Positions 7,945-17,400 of a stretch of 64,000 nt of DNA are shown here, in pieces. This stretch comes from Streptomyces sp. TRM68416 (GTDB taxonomy: Bacteria; Actinomycetota; Actinomycetes; Streptomycetales; Streptomycetaceae): NCBI RefSeq assembly GCF_014596915.1, contig NZ_JACVWU010000023.1, positions 62,001 to 126,000 of the forward strand, in the 5' to 3' direction. A program made the position numbers and the translations under genes. The notes under the pieces were generated by a model. The model was not told the origin of the DNA. It ran no database searches and saw only the letters and a program-made list of their open reading frames with translations. Each line of letters starts with the position of its first letter. The first letter of the stretch is position 1.

Positions 7945-8652
7945 TCACTTGTCCTTCGCGAGTTCGTACGTGCGGTCCGACTCGGGGACCGTGGTGTCGC
8001 TGCCGGGCGCCACCAGGGCGAGGCGGACCCGCTGGGCGAACGACTCGGCGTACGTGATGCGCTGGGCGTCGATGGCGGAGAGCGCGAAGGTGATCGGGAC
8101 GGCGTCGGTGGGCCGTCGGGTGCGGTCGTCGGCGTCGGGTTCCAGCGGGGTCAGCTCGCCGACGTCGAGGACCTGGGCGTTGGTGACGATGATCTTGGAC
8201 TGGGCGGGGTCGCCCTCGCGCGCGCCCTTGAAGGTGGCGTACACGTTGACCCGGGAGCCCGGGGTGATCTTTCCGGCGACGCCGGTCGCCGCGTCGATCA
8301 TGATGGCGACCTCCTGCTGTCCGGCCCGGAGGGCGGGCTGGGCCACGATCATGTCGCTCTGGAGGAGGGAGCCCTTGCGCAGGGTGGTGATCGCGATCTT
8401 GCCCTGGATCTCGCGGAGATCGGTGACCGCGGTCTCCGACAGCCACCGCTCGGGCATCGAGATCTTCTCGAACTGGGCCGCGCCGAGCGGTTCGTAGGGT
8501 TTCACCTGCGTCTTGAGCCGGTAGGCGGTGACCTCGGGGCCGACCTTGGACTCGGCGTCGTTGATGACGGACAGCACGCCGGCGAAGGCGCCGAGGGCGC
8601 AGACGACCGACAGGATCAGGAGTATCACGCCGCGGCGCTGACGGGAGTTCAT
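7945..8652 (-). CDS. cpaB: Flp pilus assembly protein CpaB (SAF domain)
   Basis: This is an envelope protein that in other bacteria stabilises the Tad pilus channel. The 235-residue product has an N-terminal membrane anchor (residues 8-27, GVILLILSVVCALGAFAGVL), a SAF/AFP-like domain (about 45-105, ending in LLQSDMI) and an RcpC/CpaB C-terminal domain with GVAGKITPGSRVNVYATF. It appears to be the first recognisable pilus gene of the operon; the preceding gene on the same strand ends 63 bases upstream. Confidence 0.87.
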   Translation of the reverse strand: MNSRQRRGVILLILSVVCALGAFAGVLSVINDAESKVGPEVTAYRLKTQVKPYEPLGAAQFEKISMPERWLSETAVTDLREIQGKIAITTLRKGSLLQSDMIVAQPALRAGQQEVAIMIDAATGVAGKITPGSRVNVYATFKGAREGDPAQSKIIVTNAQVLDVGELTPLEPDADDRTRRPTDAVPITFALSAIDAQRITYAESFAQRVRLALVAPGSDTTVPESDRTYELAKDK

Positions 8653-8715
8653 GAACCGTGCAACCTCATTGGGGGAATCGGTCGGGATCGGTCGGGGCGG
8701 AGCCCTACGGGCCGG

Positions 8716-9552
8716 TCAGCCTGCGCGGGTCTCGGGGGCGGACGGGAGGGCGGAGCAGAAGACGCAGCGGTCGCCGATGACGTCGATGCCGCACCAGTGG
8801 CAGGGGCTCTGCCGTACCGAGGTGACGAGTTGATAGAGCACCGACAGGTCGGAGAGGTAGGAGCAGAATTCGATCAGCCGGCCCGTCCCCCACCAGCCGG
8901 CCGACTGCGCGGGCAGCGGGACCTCGCGCAGCCCTTGGACGTTCCAGGACTTGGCGAGTTTGTCGGTGACCCAGTCGCCCTGGAGCTGCCCCCGGGCCAC
9001 CAGCATGCGGGTGGCGAACTCGGGGCCGGTCAGGGCGGCTTCGGGGGTGAGGCGGACCAACTGGGGTTCGGGGTGGGCGACCACGGCGAACTGACTGCCG
9101 GGGACCCAGGACTTGGCGTGCGACCTGAGCCCTACGGGGATGCGGTCGAGCTTGGCGACGGAGCCGAGGAGCGCTCCGGCGTGGAGGTAGTGGGTGAGCA
9201 GGCGGCCCGCGGAGGCCAGGACGCCGGGGCCGAGATCGCAGGAGGCCAGTTGGCGCAACTGGCGGGCGAGGACGGCGAGGGCGAGCGGGGGCAGTTCGGG
9301 GTGGAACAGGGCGATGCGGTCGCTCTCCATCAGGGAGCGCAGGGTGCGCAGCCGCCGTTCGGCGCCGGGGTCGGTGGCCCGGGAGCAGACGACGATCACA
9401 TGGCCGTGCTGGTCGACGGCGGCCTGCAGGGCGGTCAGGGACCGGTCGAGCGGCTGCCGGTCCAGGTCCGGGAGCACGACGGCGGGCACGGTTCGCTCGT
9501 CCTGTGCCGGCAGCGCCAGGTCGGCGCTGGTCACGGCGATGGCAGTTGGCAC
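8716..9552 (-). CDS. Uncharacterised protein with C-terminal zinc ribbon, first gene before the Tad operon
   Basis: I do not recognise the function. With the GTG start at 9552 (GGGGAG six bases upstream) the product has 278 residues and begins VPTAIAVTSADLALP. An alpha/beta core at 20-110 (VVLPDLD, VIVVCSRATD) resembles a nucleotide- or ligand-binding fold but has no P-loop. The C-terminus carries CHWC (251-254) and CVFC (263-266), a four-cysteine zinc knuckle. The frame is open to a GTG at 9621, but that has no ribosome site. It precedes cpaB by 63 bases in the same direction, so a link to the pilus is plausible but unproven. The promoter should lie in 9553-9785, shared with the divergent chitinase gene. 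Confidence 0.75.
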   Translation of the reverse strand: MPTAIAVTSADLALPAQDERTVPAVVLPDLDRQPLDRSLTALQAAVDQHGHVIVVCSRATDPGAERRLRTLRSLMESDRIALFHPELPPLALAVLARQLRQLASCDLGPGVLASAGRLLTHYLHAGALLGSVAKLDRIPVGLRSHAKSWVPGSQFAVVAHPEPQLVRLTPEAALTGPEFATRMLVARGQLQGDWVTDKLAKSWNVQGLREVPLPAQSAGWWGTGRLIEFCSYLSDLSVLYQLVTSVRQSPCHWCGIDVIGDRCVFCSALPSAPETRAG

Positions 9553-9749
9553 GCGCAGCTCCCCACTCCCCATGCCCGCCGGCCCGACCGGCGTCACTCC
9601 GGTACACCCCGTCGACTTCACTGCGTGACTACCCGAGCACTGTATCCACGGGTCTGTGACCGGAGAACAGCGTTTCTGCAGCTATGAAGGAACTGCCGTT
9701 TCACAAGTTGCGCCAAATCGGGGCAGGTTGAGCATCTTGCCGCCCGCTC

Positions 9750-9785
9750 TTGACAAGCCGATTGGTCTGGACCAACGTCTTTGGC
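9750..9785 (+). promoter_or_regulatory. Chitinase promoter with probable leaderless start
   Basis: TTGACA at 9750-9755 is a perfect -35 hexamer. A 17-base spacer puts the -10 at about 9773-9778 (CAACGT, weak) and the transcription start at or next to the ATG at 9786. There is no Shine-Dalgarno sequence before that ATG, so a leaderless transcript is likely. The spacer is filled by the DasR-type operator. Confidence 0.5.
9761..9776. promoter_or_regulatory. DasR-type operator (dre site)
   Basis: ATTGGTCTGGACCAAC contains the 14-base palindrome-like core TTGGTC-TG-GACCAA. It closely matches the dre consensus bound by the GntR regulator DasR, which represses chitin-utilisation genes in Streptomyces until amino-sugar phosphates accumulate. 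Its position between -35 and -10 of a chitinase promoter fits repression by occlusion. Confidence 0.8.
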
Positions 9786-11489
9786 ATGTCCACACACAGA
9801 CGTTTGTCCCCCCGCAGACGATCGACACGACTGTGGTCGTCGGCCGTGACCGCGGCGCTGGCCCTCTCCTTCGCGGGCGCCGGCCAGGCCTCCGCCGCCG
9901 ACATCAACAACGCCAGGAACGCCGGCTTCGAGTCCGGCCTGACCCACTGGACCTGTTCCGCGAACAGCGGTACGACCGTCCCCTCCCCCGCGCACGGCGG
10001 CTCGGCCGCGCTGCGGGCGACGCCCGCCGGCCAGGACAACGCCCGCTGCGCCCAGACGGTCGCGGTGCGGCCGAACTCGACGTACAGCCTGAGCGGCTGG
10101 GTGCGGGGCGGGTACGCCTACCTCGGGGTGACCGGCACCGGCGGCACGGACGTGTCGACCTGGACGCCGGACTCCACCAGCTGGAAGCAGCTGTCGACGA
10201 CCTTCACCACCGGCGCCTCGACCACGTCGGTGACCGTGTACACGCACGGCTGGTACGGGCAGGCGGCCTACTACGCCGACGACATCTCGGTGTACGGGCC
10301 GGACGGAGGCGGCGGCACCGACCCCGAGCCGACGGTCCCGGCCACGCCGAGCGGGCTGGCGGTCTCCGGCACGACCTCCTCCTCCGTCTCCCTGGCCTGG
10401 AACACGGTCTCGGGCGCGACCGGCTACAGCGTCTACCGCAACGGCACGAAGGTGACCGCGGTGAGCGGGACTTCGGCCACCGTCACCGGCCTGGCCGCCG
10501 CCACCTCGTACTCGTTCCAGGTCACGGCCACCAACGCGGCCGGTGAGTCACCGAAGTCGGCCACCGTGACCGGGACGACGAAGGCGACTCCCACGGACCC
10601 GACCGTGCCGAAGCACGCCGTGACCGGGTACTGGCAGAACTTCAACAACGGCGCGACGGTCCAACGGCTCGCGGACGTCCAGGCCCAGTACGACATCATC
10701 GCGGTGGCCTTCGCCGACGCGACGGCGACACCGGGCGCGGTGACCTTCAACCTGGACTCGGCCGGGCTCGGCGGCTACACCGTCGCCCAGTTCAAGGCGG
10801 ACATCAGAGCGAAGCAGGCGGCCGGCAAGAAGGTGATCATCTCGATCGGCGGCGAGCTCGGCACGGTCACGGTCAACGACGCCGCGTCCGCGACGAACTT
10901 CGCGAACTCGGTGTACGCGCTGATGCAGGAGTACGGCTTCGACGGCGTCGACATCGACCTGGAGAACGGGCTCAACGCGACGTACATGACGCAGGCGCTG
11001 CGGTCGCTGTCGGCGAAGGCCGGTCCGTCGATGGTCCTGACGATGGCTCCGCAGACCATCGACATGCAGTCGACGTCGAACGCGTACTTCCGGACCGCGC
11101 TGAACGTGAAGGACATCCTCACGGTCGTCAACATGCAGTACTACAACAGCGGTTCGATGCTGGGCTGCGACGGCAAGGTGTACAGCCAGGGGTCCGTGGA
11201 CTTCCTGACGGCCCTCGCCTGCATCCAGTTGGAGGGCGGACTGTCCCCGTCCCAGGTCGGCCTCGGCCTGCCGGCCTCCACCCGGGGCGCGGGCAGCGGG
11301 TACGTGTCGCCGACGGTGGTGAACAACGCCCTGGACTGCCTGACCAGGGCCACCAACTGCGGCACCTTCAAGCCGCCCCGCACCTATCCCGACCTGCGCG
11401 GCGCGATGACGTGGTCCACCAACTGGGACGCCACGGCGGGCAACGCGTGGTCGAACACGGTGGGACCGCACGTGCACGGGCTGCCGTAG
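9786..11489 (+). CDS. Secreted GH18 chitinase with CBM and FnIII domains
   Basis: This is an exported endochitinase that hydrolyses chitin. The 567-residue precursor has a signal peptide (1-37, ending QASA), a carbohydrate-binding jelly-roll-type module (about 38-171, NAGFESGLTHW), a Gly/Pro linker, one fibronectin type III domain (185-266) and a GH18 barrel (275-567). The catalytic motif FDGVDIDLE places the acid at Glu393, with Asp386, Asp389 and Asp391 all present. I use the ATG at 9786; the frame is open to a TTG at 9750, but that TTG is the -35 box. Regulation is probably by DasR through the site at 9761. It converges with the transporter gene, leaving only 20 bases between them. Confidence 0.93.
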   Translation: MSTHRRLSPRRRSTRLWSSAVTAALALSFAGAGQASAADINNARNAGFESGLTHWTCSANSGTTVPSPAHGGSAALRATPAGQDNARCAQTVAVRPNSTYSLSGWVRGGYAYLGVTGTGGTDVSTWTPDSTSWKQLSTTFTTGASTTSVTVYTHGWYGQAAYYADDISVYGPDGGGGTDPEPTVPATPSGLAVSGTTSSSVSLAWNTVSGATGYSVYRNGTKVTAVSGTSATVTGLAAATSYSFQVTATNAAGESPKSATVTGTTKATPTDPTVPKHAVTGYWQNFNNGATVQRLADVQAQYDIIAVAFADATATPGAVTFNLDSAGLGGYTVAQFKADIRAKQAAGKKVIISIGGELGTVTVNDAASATNFANSVYALMQEYGFDGVDIDLENGLNATYMTQALRSLSAKAGPSMVLTMAPQTIDMQSTSNAYFRTALNVKDILTVVNMQYYNSGSMLGCDGKVYSQGSVDFLTALACIQLEGGLSPSQVGLGLPASTRGAGSGYVSPTVVNNALDCLTRATNCGTFKPPRTYPDLRGAMTWSTNWDATAGNAWSNTVGPHVHGLP

Positions 11490-11509
11490 GGGCCGCGGTT
11501 GACGGGCGG

Positions 11510-12832
11510 TCAGAAGAAGTCCGCCCACGGCTGGTCCCAGATCTGCTTCACGCACAGCACCAGGAACATCAGGCCGGCGATGGCGAGCATGCCGTTGCTG
11601 AGCGGGCCGTTGCGCCATTCGCGCGGGGTGCGGGCGGAGTTGAGGAGCCAGATGAGGGTGCCGGCCAGGAACGGCATGAAGGCCGCGCCCAGCACGCCGT
11701 AGATGATGACCAGGCGGAAGGGCTGGCCCTGGAAGACCAGGACGATGGGCGGGAAGGTGAGCCAGAGCAGATAGGCGCGGAACGGCCAGGAGCGTTCACG
11801 ACGGCCCGCGGCGACGTCCTCGCCGCGGGCCTCGTCGCCCTTGCGGTAGCGCGCGACGAAGTCAGCGAACATCAGGCTCACCCCGTGCCAGACGCCGATC
11901 AGCGAGGTGAAGGAGGTGGCGAAGAAGCCGATCAGGAAGAACTTCGCCGTAGCCGTGCCGTACTCGTCCTCCAGGATGTCGCCCAGTTGCACCAGGCCCT
12001 TGTCGCCGCTCGCGAGGGCGATGTTCGCCGAGTGCAGCAGTTCCGCGCCGACGAAGAGCATCGCCACGACGAAGACGCCGGTGGTGGCGTAGGCGATCCG
12101 GTTGTCCAGGCGCATGACCTTCATCCAGCCCGTGTTCGTCCAGCCCTTGGCGTTGACCCAGTAGCCGTACGCGGCCAGCGTGATCGTGCCGCCCACGCCG
12201 CCGATCAGGCCGAGGGTGTTGAGGACGGAGTCCTTCTCGTCCGGCAGCACCGGCAGCAGGCCCGCGAAGGCGTCGCCGAGGTTCGGGGTGACCCTGACCG
12301 CCAGGTACACCGTCACCACGAACATGACGCCCACCAGGACGGTCATGACCTTCTCGAAGACGGCGTACTTGTTGAACCAGACGAAGACCAGACCGACCAG
12401 ACCGCAGGCCACGGCCCACCACTTGAGGTCCATCACGTCCGGGAAGAGGGCCTGCAGCGGCAGCGCGCTCGACGACATCGCCGCAGCGCCGTAGACGAAC
12501 CCCCAGATCACGACGTAGCCGACGAAGAACCACGTCGTCCAGCGGCCCAGGCTCGCCCAGCCCTCGAAGAGGGTGCGTCCCGTGGACAGGTGCCAGCGCC
12601 CGGCCGCCTCCGCGAGGGAGATCTTCACCAGGCAGCCGAGGACCGCGGCCCACAGCAGCGTGTACCCGAAGCTGCTGCCCGCGATGAGGGTGGCGACCAG
12701 GTCTCCGGCGCCGACGCCGGTGGCGGCGACCACGATGCCGGGACCGATGTACTTCCAACTGGACTTGCGGGACGTGGAGTCGGGTGCGGAGGAGTCCAGC
12801 GGTGCTTGAGTGTTCCCCGAGGTTTCGGCCAT
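11510..12832 (-). CDS. Nramp-related transporter with altered metal-binding motif
   Basis: This is a LeuT-fold membrane transporter of the Nramp superfamily, about 440 residues with eleven or so helices. The first helix reads YIGPGIVVAATGVGAGDLVAT. This aligns with the canonical IGPG...DPGN...A-T segment, but Asp-Pro-Gly-Asn is replaced by Gly-Ala-Gly-Asp, and the helix-6 Met-Pro-His motif is replaced by LAAYGYWVNA. The usual Mn/Fe ligands are therefore missing and the substrate is uncertain (another divalent ion such as Mg, or something else). The ATG at 12832 (MAETSGNTQ) is chosen over a longer frame to 12889 because residues upstream look non-native. It stands alone between convergent and unrelated neighbours. 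Confidence 0.8.
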   Translation of the reverse strand: MAETSGNTQAPLDSSAPDSTSRKSSWKYIGPGIVVAATGVGAGDLVATLIAGSSFGYTLLWAAVLGCLVKISLAEAAGRWHLSTGRTLFEGWASLGRWTTWFFVGYVVIWGFVYGAAAMSSSALPLQALFPDVMDLKWWAVACGLVGLVFVWFNKYAVFEKVMTVLVGVMFVVTVYLAVRVTPNLGDAFAGLLPVLPDEKDSVLNTLGLIGGVGGTITLAAYGYWVNAKGWTNTGWMKVMRLDNRIAYATTGVFVVAMLFVGAELLHSANIALASGDKGLVQLGDILEDEYGTATAKFFLIGFFATSFTSLIGVWHGVSLMFADFVARYRKGDEARGEDVAAGRRERSWPFRAYLLWLTFPPIVLVFQGQPFRLVIIYGVLGAAFMPFLAGTLIWLLNSARTPREWRNGPLSNGMLAIAGLMFLVLCVKQIWDQPWADFF

Positions 12833-12912
12833 ACGGCTGAGGTACCCCGCCCGGAGGCCCGGGACTACATCGACATGCGGCGACGCCACCCGGGGGTGCG
12901 GTCAGCCCCCGC

Positions 12913-13407
12913 TCACCCGCAGTCCGCCGACGCCCCGGCACGGCAGGACGAACCGTCGCACGTCCGCAGCTCGAACCAGACGGTCTTGCGCGGCCCGTCC
13001 TGCTGACAACCCCACCTCTGCGCCAGCGCGTTCACCAGGAACATGCCCCGCCCGCTCTCCGAAGCGCCGGCGTCCAGCACCTGCGGGGTGCGGCGGCCGT
13101 GGTCCTGCACCTCGCAGCGGAGCACGCCGTGCGCGGCGAAGAGGGTGAGCCGGAAGCGGCTCGCGGAGTGCAGCAGGGCGTTGGTGGCGAGTTCGCTCAC
13201 CAGGAGTTCGGCCGTGTCCAGCACGTCCTGCCGCTCCGCGAGCCCCCATCCCTCCAACTGCCGGCGGACCGCCGCCCGGGCCTCCCGGACGGCGCGCGGG
13301 CGGGGGTCGTACTCGACGCTCAAGTGACCGGCTCCCATGGGCGGTTGAGGGAAGGAGCCGTGTCGGTGGTCGGGGCCCGGGCGACGACCCCCGGAGAGTT
13401 GCAGCAT
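12913..13407 (-). CDS. RsbW-like serine-kinase-type ATP-binding regulator
   Basis: This is a small GHKL-fold ATP-binding protein of the anti-sigma-factor family, abundant in Streptomyces. The recognisable HATPase_c_2 domain runs from LSVEYDPRPRAVREARAAVR to the end, with the N-box SELATNALLHS, QDHGRRTPQ as the G1-like segment and GRGMFLVNAL as G2. The C-terminus ends in a Cys-containing tail (CDGSSCRAGASADCG). The start is uncertain: the frame is open to a GTG at 13443, and a good GGGAGG lies only one base before the ATG at 13407, so translation may begin further in. The target is probably an anti-anti-sigma or sigma factor encoded elsewhere. The next genes on this strand are also stress-signalling types. 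Confidence 0.82.
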   Translation of the reverse strand: MLQLSGGRRPGPDHRHGSFPQPPMGAGHLSVEYDPRPRAVREARAAVRRQLEGWGLAERQDVLDTAELLVSELATNALLHSASRFRLTLFAAHGVLRCEVQDHGRRTPQVLDAGASESGRGMFLVNALAQRWGCQQDGPRKTVWFELRTCDGSSCRAGASADCG

Positions 13408-13482
13408 GCCTCCCAGGGTGGCCTCCCCGCGGCCGCGGCACACGGGGAGGAATACCTGCTTACCTACCTGCGTAGGGCGGCG

Positions 13483-14433
13483 CTACCCGTACTGGAGGCG
13501 TACGGTGGCGCCCTCGGCGTCGTCGCGGACGTCGACGTAGGCGCACACCTGGCGGGCGTACCACAGGCCCTGGCCGGGCTCCAGCTCCCCGCTCGGCGGC
13601 GGTACGAAGCCGGCCAGCGGGTCGGCCACGGGGCGTGCGGTGCGCAGTTCGCCGACGCAGGCGGGTGCGGTGCCCCACAGGCGGGCGCCGGTGACCGGGG
13701 CGATGGCCGCGGCCGCCTCGGTCACGGCCATCGCGAACAACTCCGCCTCCGCCGCCGCGAGTCCGCGCCCGACGGCCCATTCCCGTACGGCGTCGGCGGC
13801 GGCCTCCGGCCGGTCGAGCGGACGGGCGTCCGCCGGGGGCGGCGGCAGGGGTACGGAGTCCAGCTCGGCGGCGAGCCGCGGGGGCTCCTCGTAGACGCCG
13901 GTGCCGGGGTGGGCCCTGCGGGCCGCGGCGACGAGGGCGGGGCCGGTGACGCGGGTGTCGTAGACGCACAGGGCGGTCGTGGCGAACGGGGCGAACAGGA
14001 GGTTGGCGAGCGCCTCGTAGCGGATCCACTCGGCGGTCTCGCGCGGGGAGCTTCCGGCGCGGCCGCCCCAGACGGGTTCCATGAGCAGGTGGATACGGCC
14101 GCCGGGGCCGGCGTGCGCGGCCAGGTAACCGGCGCTCTGTGCGACGGCGTTGGCCGCGGATCCGGTGTACCAGTCGGTGTGCGGGACGAAGCGGACGCCC
14201 TTGGCGTCGGTGCCGAGGGCGTCGTGCAGGAGGTCGATCCGGTCGGGGGCGACGACGGCGACGGGCGGCGGTTCGTCGGGGGCGGCCAGCGCCTCGGCGA
14301 GGAAGGGAACGGCGTCGGCGACGAACTCGTCGTCGGCGCCGAAGACGGTCATGCGGTGGTCGAAGGGGGTGGGGGCGGGAGCGGGGGTGGGGGTGGGGGC
14401 AGGGGGCTGGGTGGGTGTCTGTTGGGGGATCAC
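13483..14433 (-). CDS. RsbA-type regulator: MEDS sensory domain plus HATPase
   Basis: The product (316 residues from a GTG start) has a Pro/Thr-rich N-terminus, a MEDS/DcmR-like domain at about 25-175 (VAVVAPDRIDLLHDALG, HLLMEPVWGGR), then a degenerate GHKL ATPase domain (ELFAMAVTEAAAAIA for the N-box and GLWYARQVCAYVDV near the end). Streptomyces proteins of this type are called RsbA-family anti-sigma regulators and are thought to pass a small-molecule or stress signal to a sigma-factor cascade. The GTG overlaps the stop codon of the STAND-LuxR regulator (GTGA at 14430-14433), so the two are translationally coupled. Confidence 0.85.
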   Translation of the reverse strand: MIPQQTPTQPPAPTPTPAPAPTPFDHRMTVFGADDEFVADAVPFLAEALAAPDEPPPVAVVAPDRIDLLHDALGTDAKGVRFVPHTDWYTGSAANAVAQSAGYLAAHAGPGGRIHLLMEPVWGGRAGSSPRETAEWIRYEALANLLFAPFATTALCVYDTRVTGPALVAAARRAHPGTGVYEEPPRLAAELDSVPLPPPPADARPLDRPEAAADAVREWAVGRGLAAAEAELFAMAVTEAAAAIAPVTGARLWGTAPACVGELRTARPVADPLAGFVPPPSGELEPGQGLWYARQVCAYVDVRDDAEGATVRLQYG

Positions 14434-17400
14434 AGGGTCCCTTCGCGATGTAGGGGCATTCGGTGTCGGGTTGTCATCCAAGTGGCGAGCTGGTTGCGGT
14501 TGTTGAGGCCGAGTTTGTTGAGGATGCGTTCCACGTGGCCTTCCGCGGTGCGGCGGGCGATGACGAGGCGGTCGGCGATCTGCTGGTTGGCGAGGCCCTG
14601 GGCGACGAGTTCGGCGACCTGGGACTCGCGGGGGGTGAGGGGGGCGGGCGGGGTTGGTCCCCCGGCTCGCCCGGCTTCCCCGGGTACTCCGGCTTCCCTG
14701 GCTTCCCCGGCTGGCCCGGCTCGCCCGGCTTCCCCGGGTACTCCGGCTTCCCTGGCTTCCCCGGCCTCCCCGCTGTCCGTGTCGAGGGCGTGGGCGACGA
14801 GGCGGTCCAGGTCCAGTGCGCGGCCGCGCCGGTACGCGCGTTGGTAGGCCGGGCCGCCGAGGGCCTCGCGGGCCCGGTGTTCGCTGGCGCGGCGGGTGGT
14901 CATGAGGGTGGCCGCGCCCCAGCGGTCCCGGTCGATGTCGGCCCAGACCCGGTCGGCGCCGCCGAGCAGGACGGCGGCGCGTTCGTGGGCGTCGCCGTCC
15001 TGCTCGGTGGCGACGTGGGCGAGCAGGTCGAGGGTGAGCGCGATGCCGATGACGTCGTTGACGGCGGACTTCAGGCGCAGGGCGTGGCGGGCGTGCCGTT
15101 CGGCCTGTGCCCAGTCCCGCTTGACCGCGCAGGCGAGGGCGAGCATGCGCAGGAGGTAGGAGTGCACCCACTCCTCGCCGTGGCGCACGCAGAGCCGGCG
15201 GGCCTCCTCGCAGACGGCCACGGCACGGTCGGCCTCGCCGAGGAAGTTCAGCGCGCAGGCGAGTTCCACGCGGTCGAGGCCGACGAGGCTGAGGTGCTGG
15301 CCGGGGACGCGGCCGCGGGCGGCGGCGGCCTCGAAGTGCGTCAGGGCGGCCGGGAGGTCGTCGCTGAACAGCGTGATGACGCCGACGACGTAGTCCGCGT
15401 GCGCCGCCTCGGCCGCCTCGCCCAGGTCGCGGGCGAGCGCGCGGCCCTCCTCGGCGAGCCGGCGGCCCTGGCCGAAGTCCTGGGTGCCGGCCGCGAGGAG
15501 TCCGGCCACCCACAGGGCGCGGGCCCGTTCCGGGGTCGGCTCGGGGTTGGCGGCGAGGGCGCGGGCGAGCCAGTGGCAGCCCTCGCGGGGGGCGCCGCAG
15601 GCGTGCCAGTAGAACCAGAGGGTGCCGGCGAGCCGCAGTCCGGCACGTTGTTCGCCGGGGGTGCCGAGGCTGAAGTCCAGGGCGGCACGCAGGTTGTCCT
15701 GGTCGGCCCTGAGCCGCGCGACGATCTCCCGCTGGCCGGGTCCGAACCAGGCCCGCTCGCAGGCGGCGGCCCGCCGCTGCATCCAGTCGCGCTGCCGTCG
15801 CCGTGCGGCGGCCTCCTCGCCGGGGCGTTCGCGCAGCCGGTCGAGGCCGTAGTGCCGCAGGGTGTCGAGGAGCCGGTACCGCACGGTCTGCCCGGGCCCG
15901 GCCTCCCGGCACAGTACGGACTTGTCGACCAGGCCGACGAGGGCTTCGAGGACGTCCCCGCCGCCCCTCGTCTCCCCGCAGACCGCTTCGGCCGTCTCCG
16001 GGTCGAACCCTCCGGCCAGCACCGACACCCGGGCCCAGACCAGCCGCTCGTGCGGGGTGCACAGTTCGTGGCTCCAGTCGATCGCGGCGCGCAGGGTCTG
16101 GTGGCGGGGGAGGGTGTCGGGGGCGGCGTCGGCGAGGAGGCGGTAGTGGTCGTCGAGGTCGGCGAGGAGCTGGTCGAGGGTGAGGTCGCGCAGGCGGCCC
16201 GCGGCGAGTTCGATGGCGAGGGGCAGGCCGTCGAGACGGCGGCACAGGCGGGCCACGGCGGCGCGGTTGGCGGCGGTGAGCCGGAAACCGGGGACGACTG
16301 CGGCGGCTCGGTCGGCAAAGAGGGCAAGGGCGGGATGCCGGTCGGCCCCGGCCGGCGTCGAGGCCATGCCCCTGGCCGGGTGGCCGTCGGCCCCGGCCGA
16401 AGCCAGGAGCGCACCCCCGGCCGAACGGCCGTCAGCAACGGCCGGCGTCGAAGGCACACCCCCAGCCAAACACCCGTCGGCCCCGGCCGAAGCCAGGAGC
16501 GCACCCCCGGCCGAACGGCCGTCGGCAGCGGTCGGTGGCGGGGGCAGGTTTCCGGTCGGGTGGCGGTGGGCGGCGGTCGGCGTCAGGGGCGCGGCCCCAG
16601 GGGGTTGGTCGTCGGCGACAGCCGCCGCCGACGTCACACCCCCGGCCAGGTGCCGGTCCGCACCGGGCGCCGCCGGCGTCACGACCCCGGCCGGATGCCG
16701 ATCGGCGGCGGTCGGTGGCGGGGGCACGGCTCTGGCCAAGTGGCCGTCGGGGGCGGTCGGTGGCGACGTCGCGCGCACCGTCGAGGCCGCGCGCGGTCCC
16801 GCTGCGTGGGTTCGGGTGCGGCCGTGGGGCACCGGGGTCGACGTCGGCGGGGGTGTGTCCGCGTGAGTGCGGTCGGGCGGGGCGGAGTGTGGGCCGGGCC
16901 TCGGGCGTGCGGCCGGGAAGGCGGTGCCTGCGTTCGGGTCGTCGTCCGGGTCGGGGACCGGAAACGGCCGTACGTCCAGGAGGTGTTCCTCGGTGAGGCC
17001 GAGGCGGTGGCGGCTGGTGGCGAGGATCCGGACGCCGTGGGTGCCGCGCAGCAGGGCGGCGGCGAGTTCGGCGCAGGCGGTCAGCAGGTGTTCGCAGTTG
17101 TCGACGACGAGGAGCAGCCGACGGTCGCGTACGTGTTCCACGAGCGCGGTCAGCGGGGGCCGCGCGGAGTGGTCGTGCAGGCCGAGGGCGTCGGCGGCGG
17201 CGAGCGGTACGAGGTCCGGGTCGTCGAGGCCGGACAGGTGCACGGTGCGGACGCCGTCGGGGAAGGTGCGCCGGACGCGGTCCGCGAGGCGCAGGGCGAG
17301 GCGGGTCTTGCCCACGCCGCCCGGGCCGGTCAGGGTGACCAGCCGCGAGATGGCCAACAGCGCTCTGCCCGAGGCCAGTTCGGCGCGCCGGTCGATGAAG

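Noticed and set aside
9618-10247. Minus-strand open frame overlapping the chitinase N-terminus
   Set aside because: It lies opposite a gene with a clear signal peptide and catalytic domain and crosses the promoter; no domain was visible.
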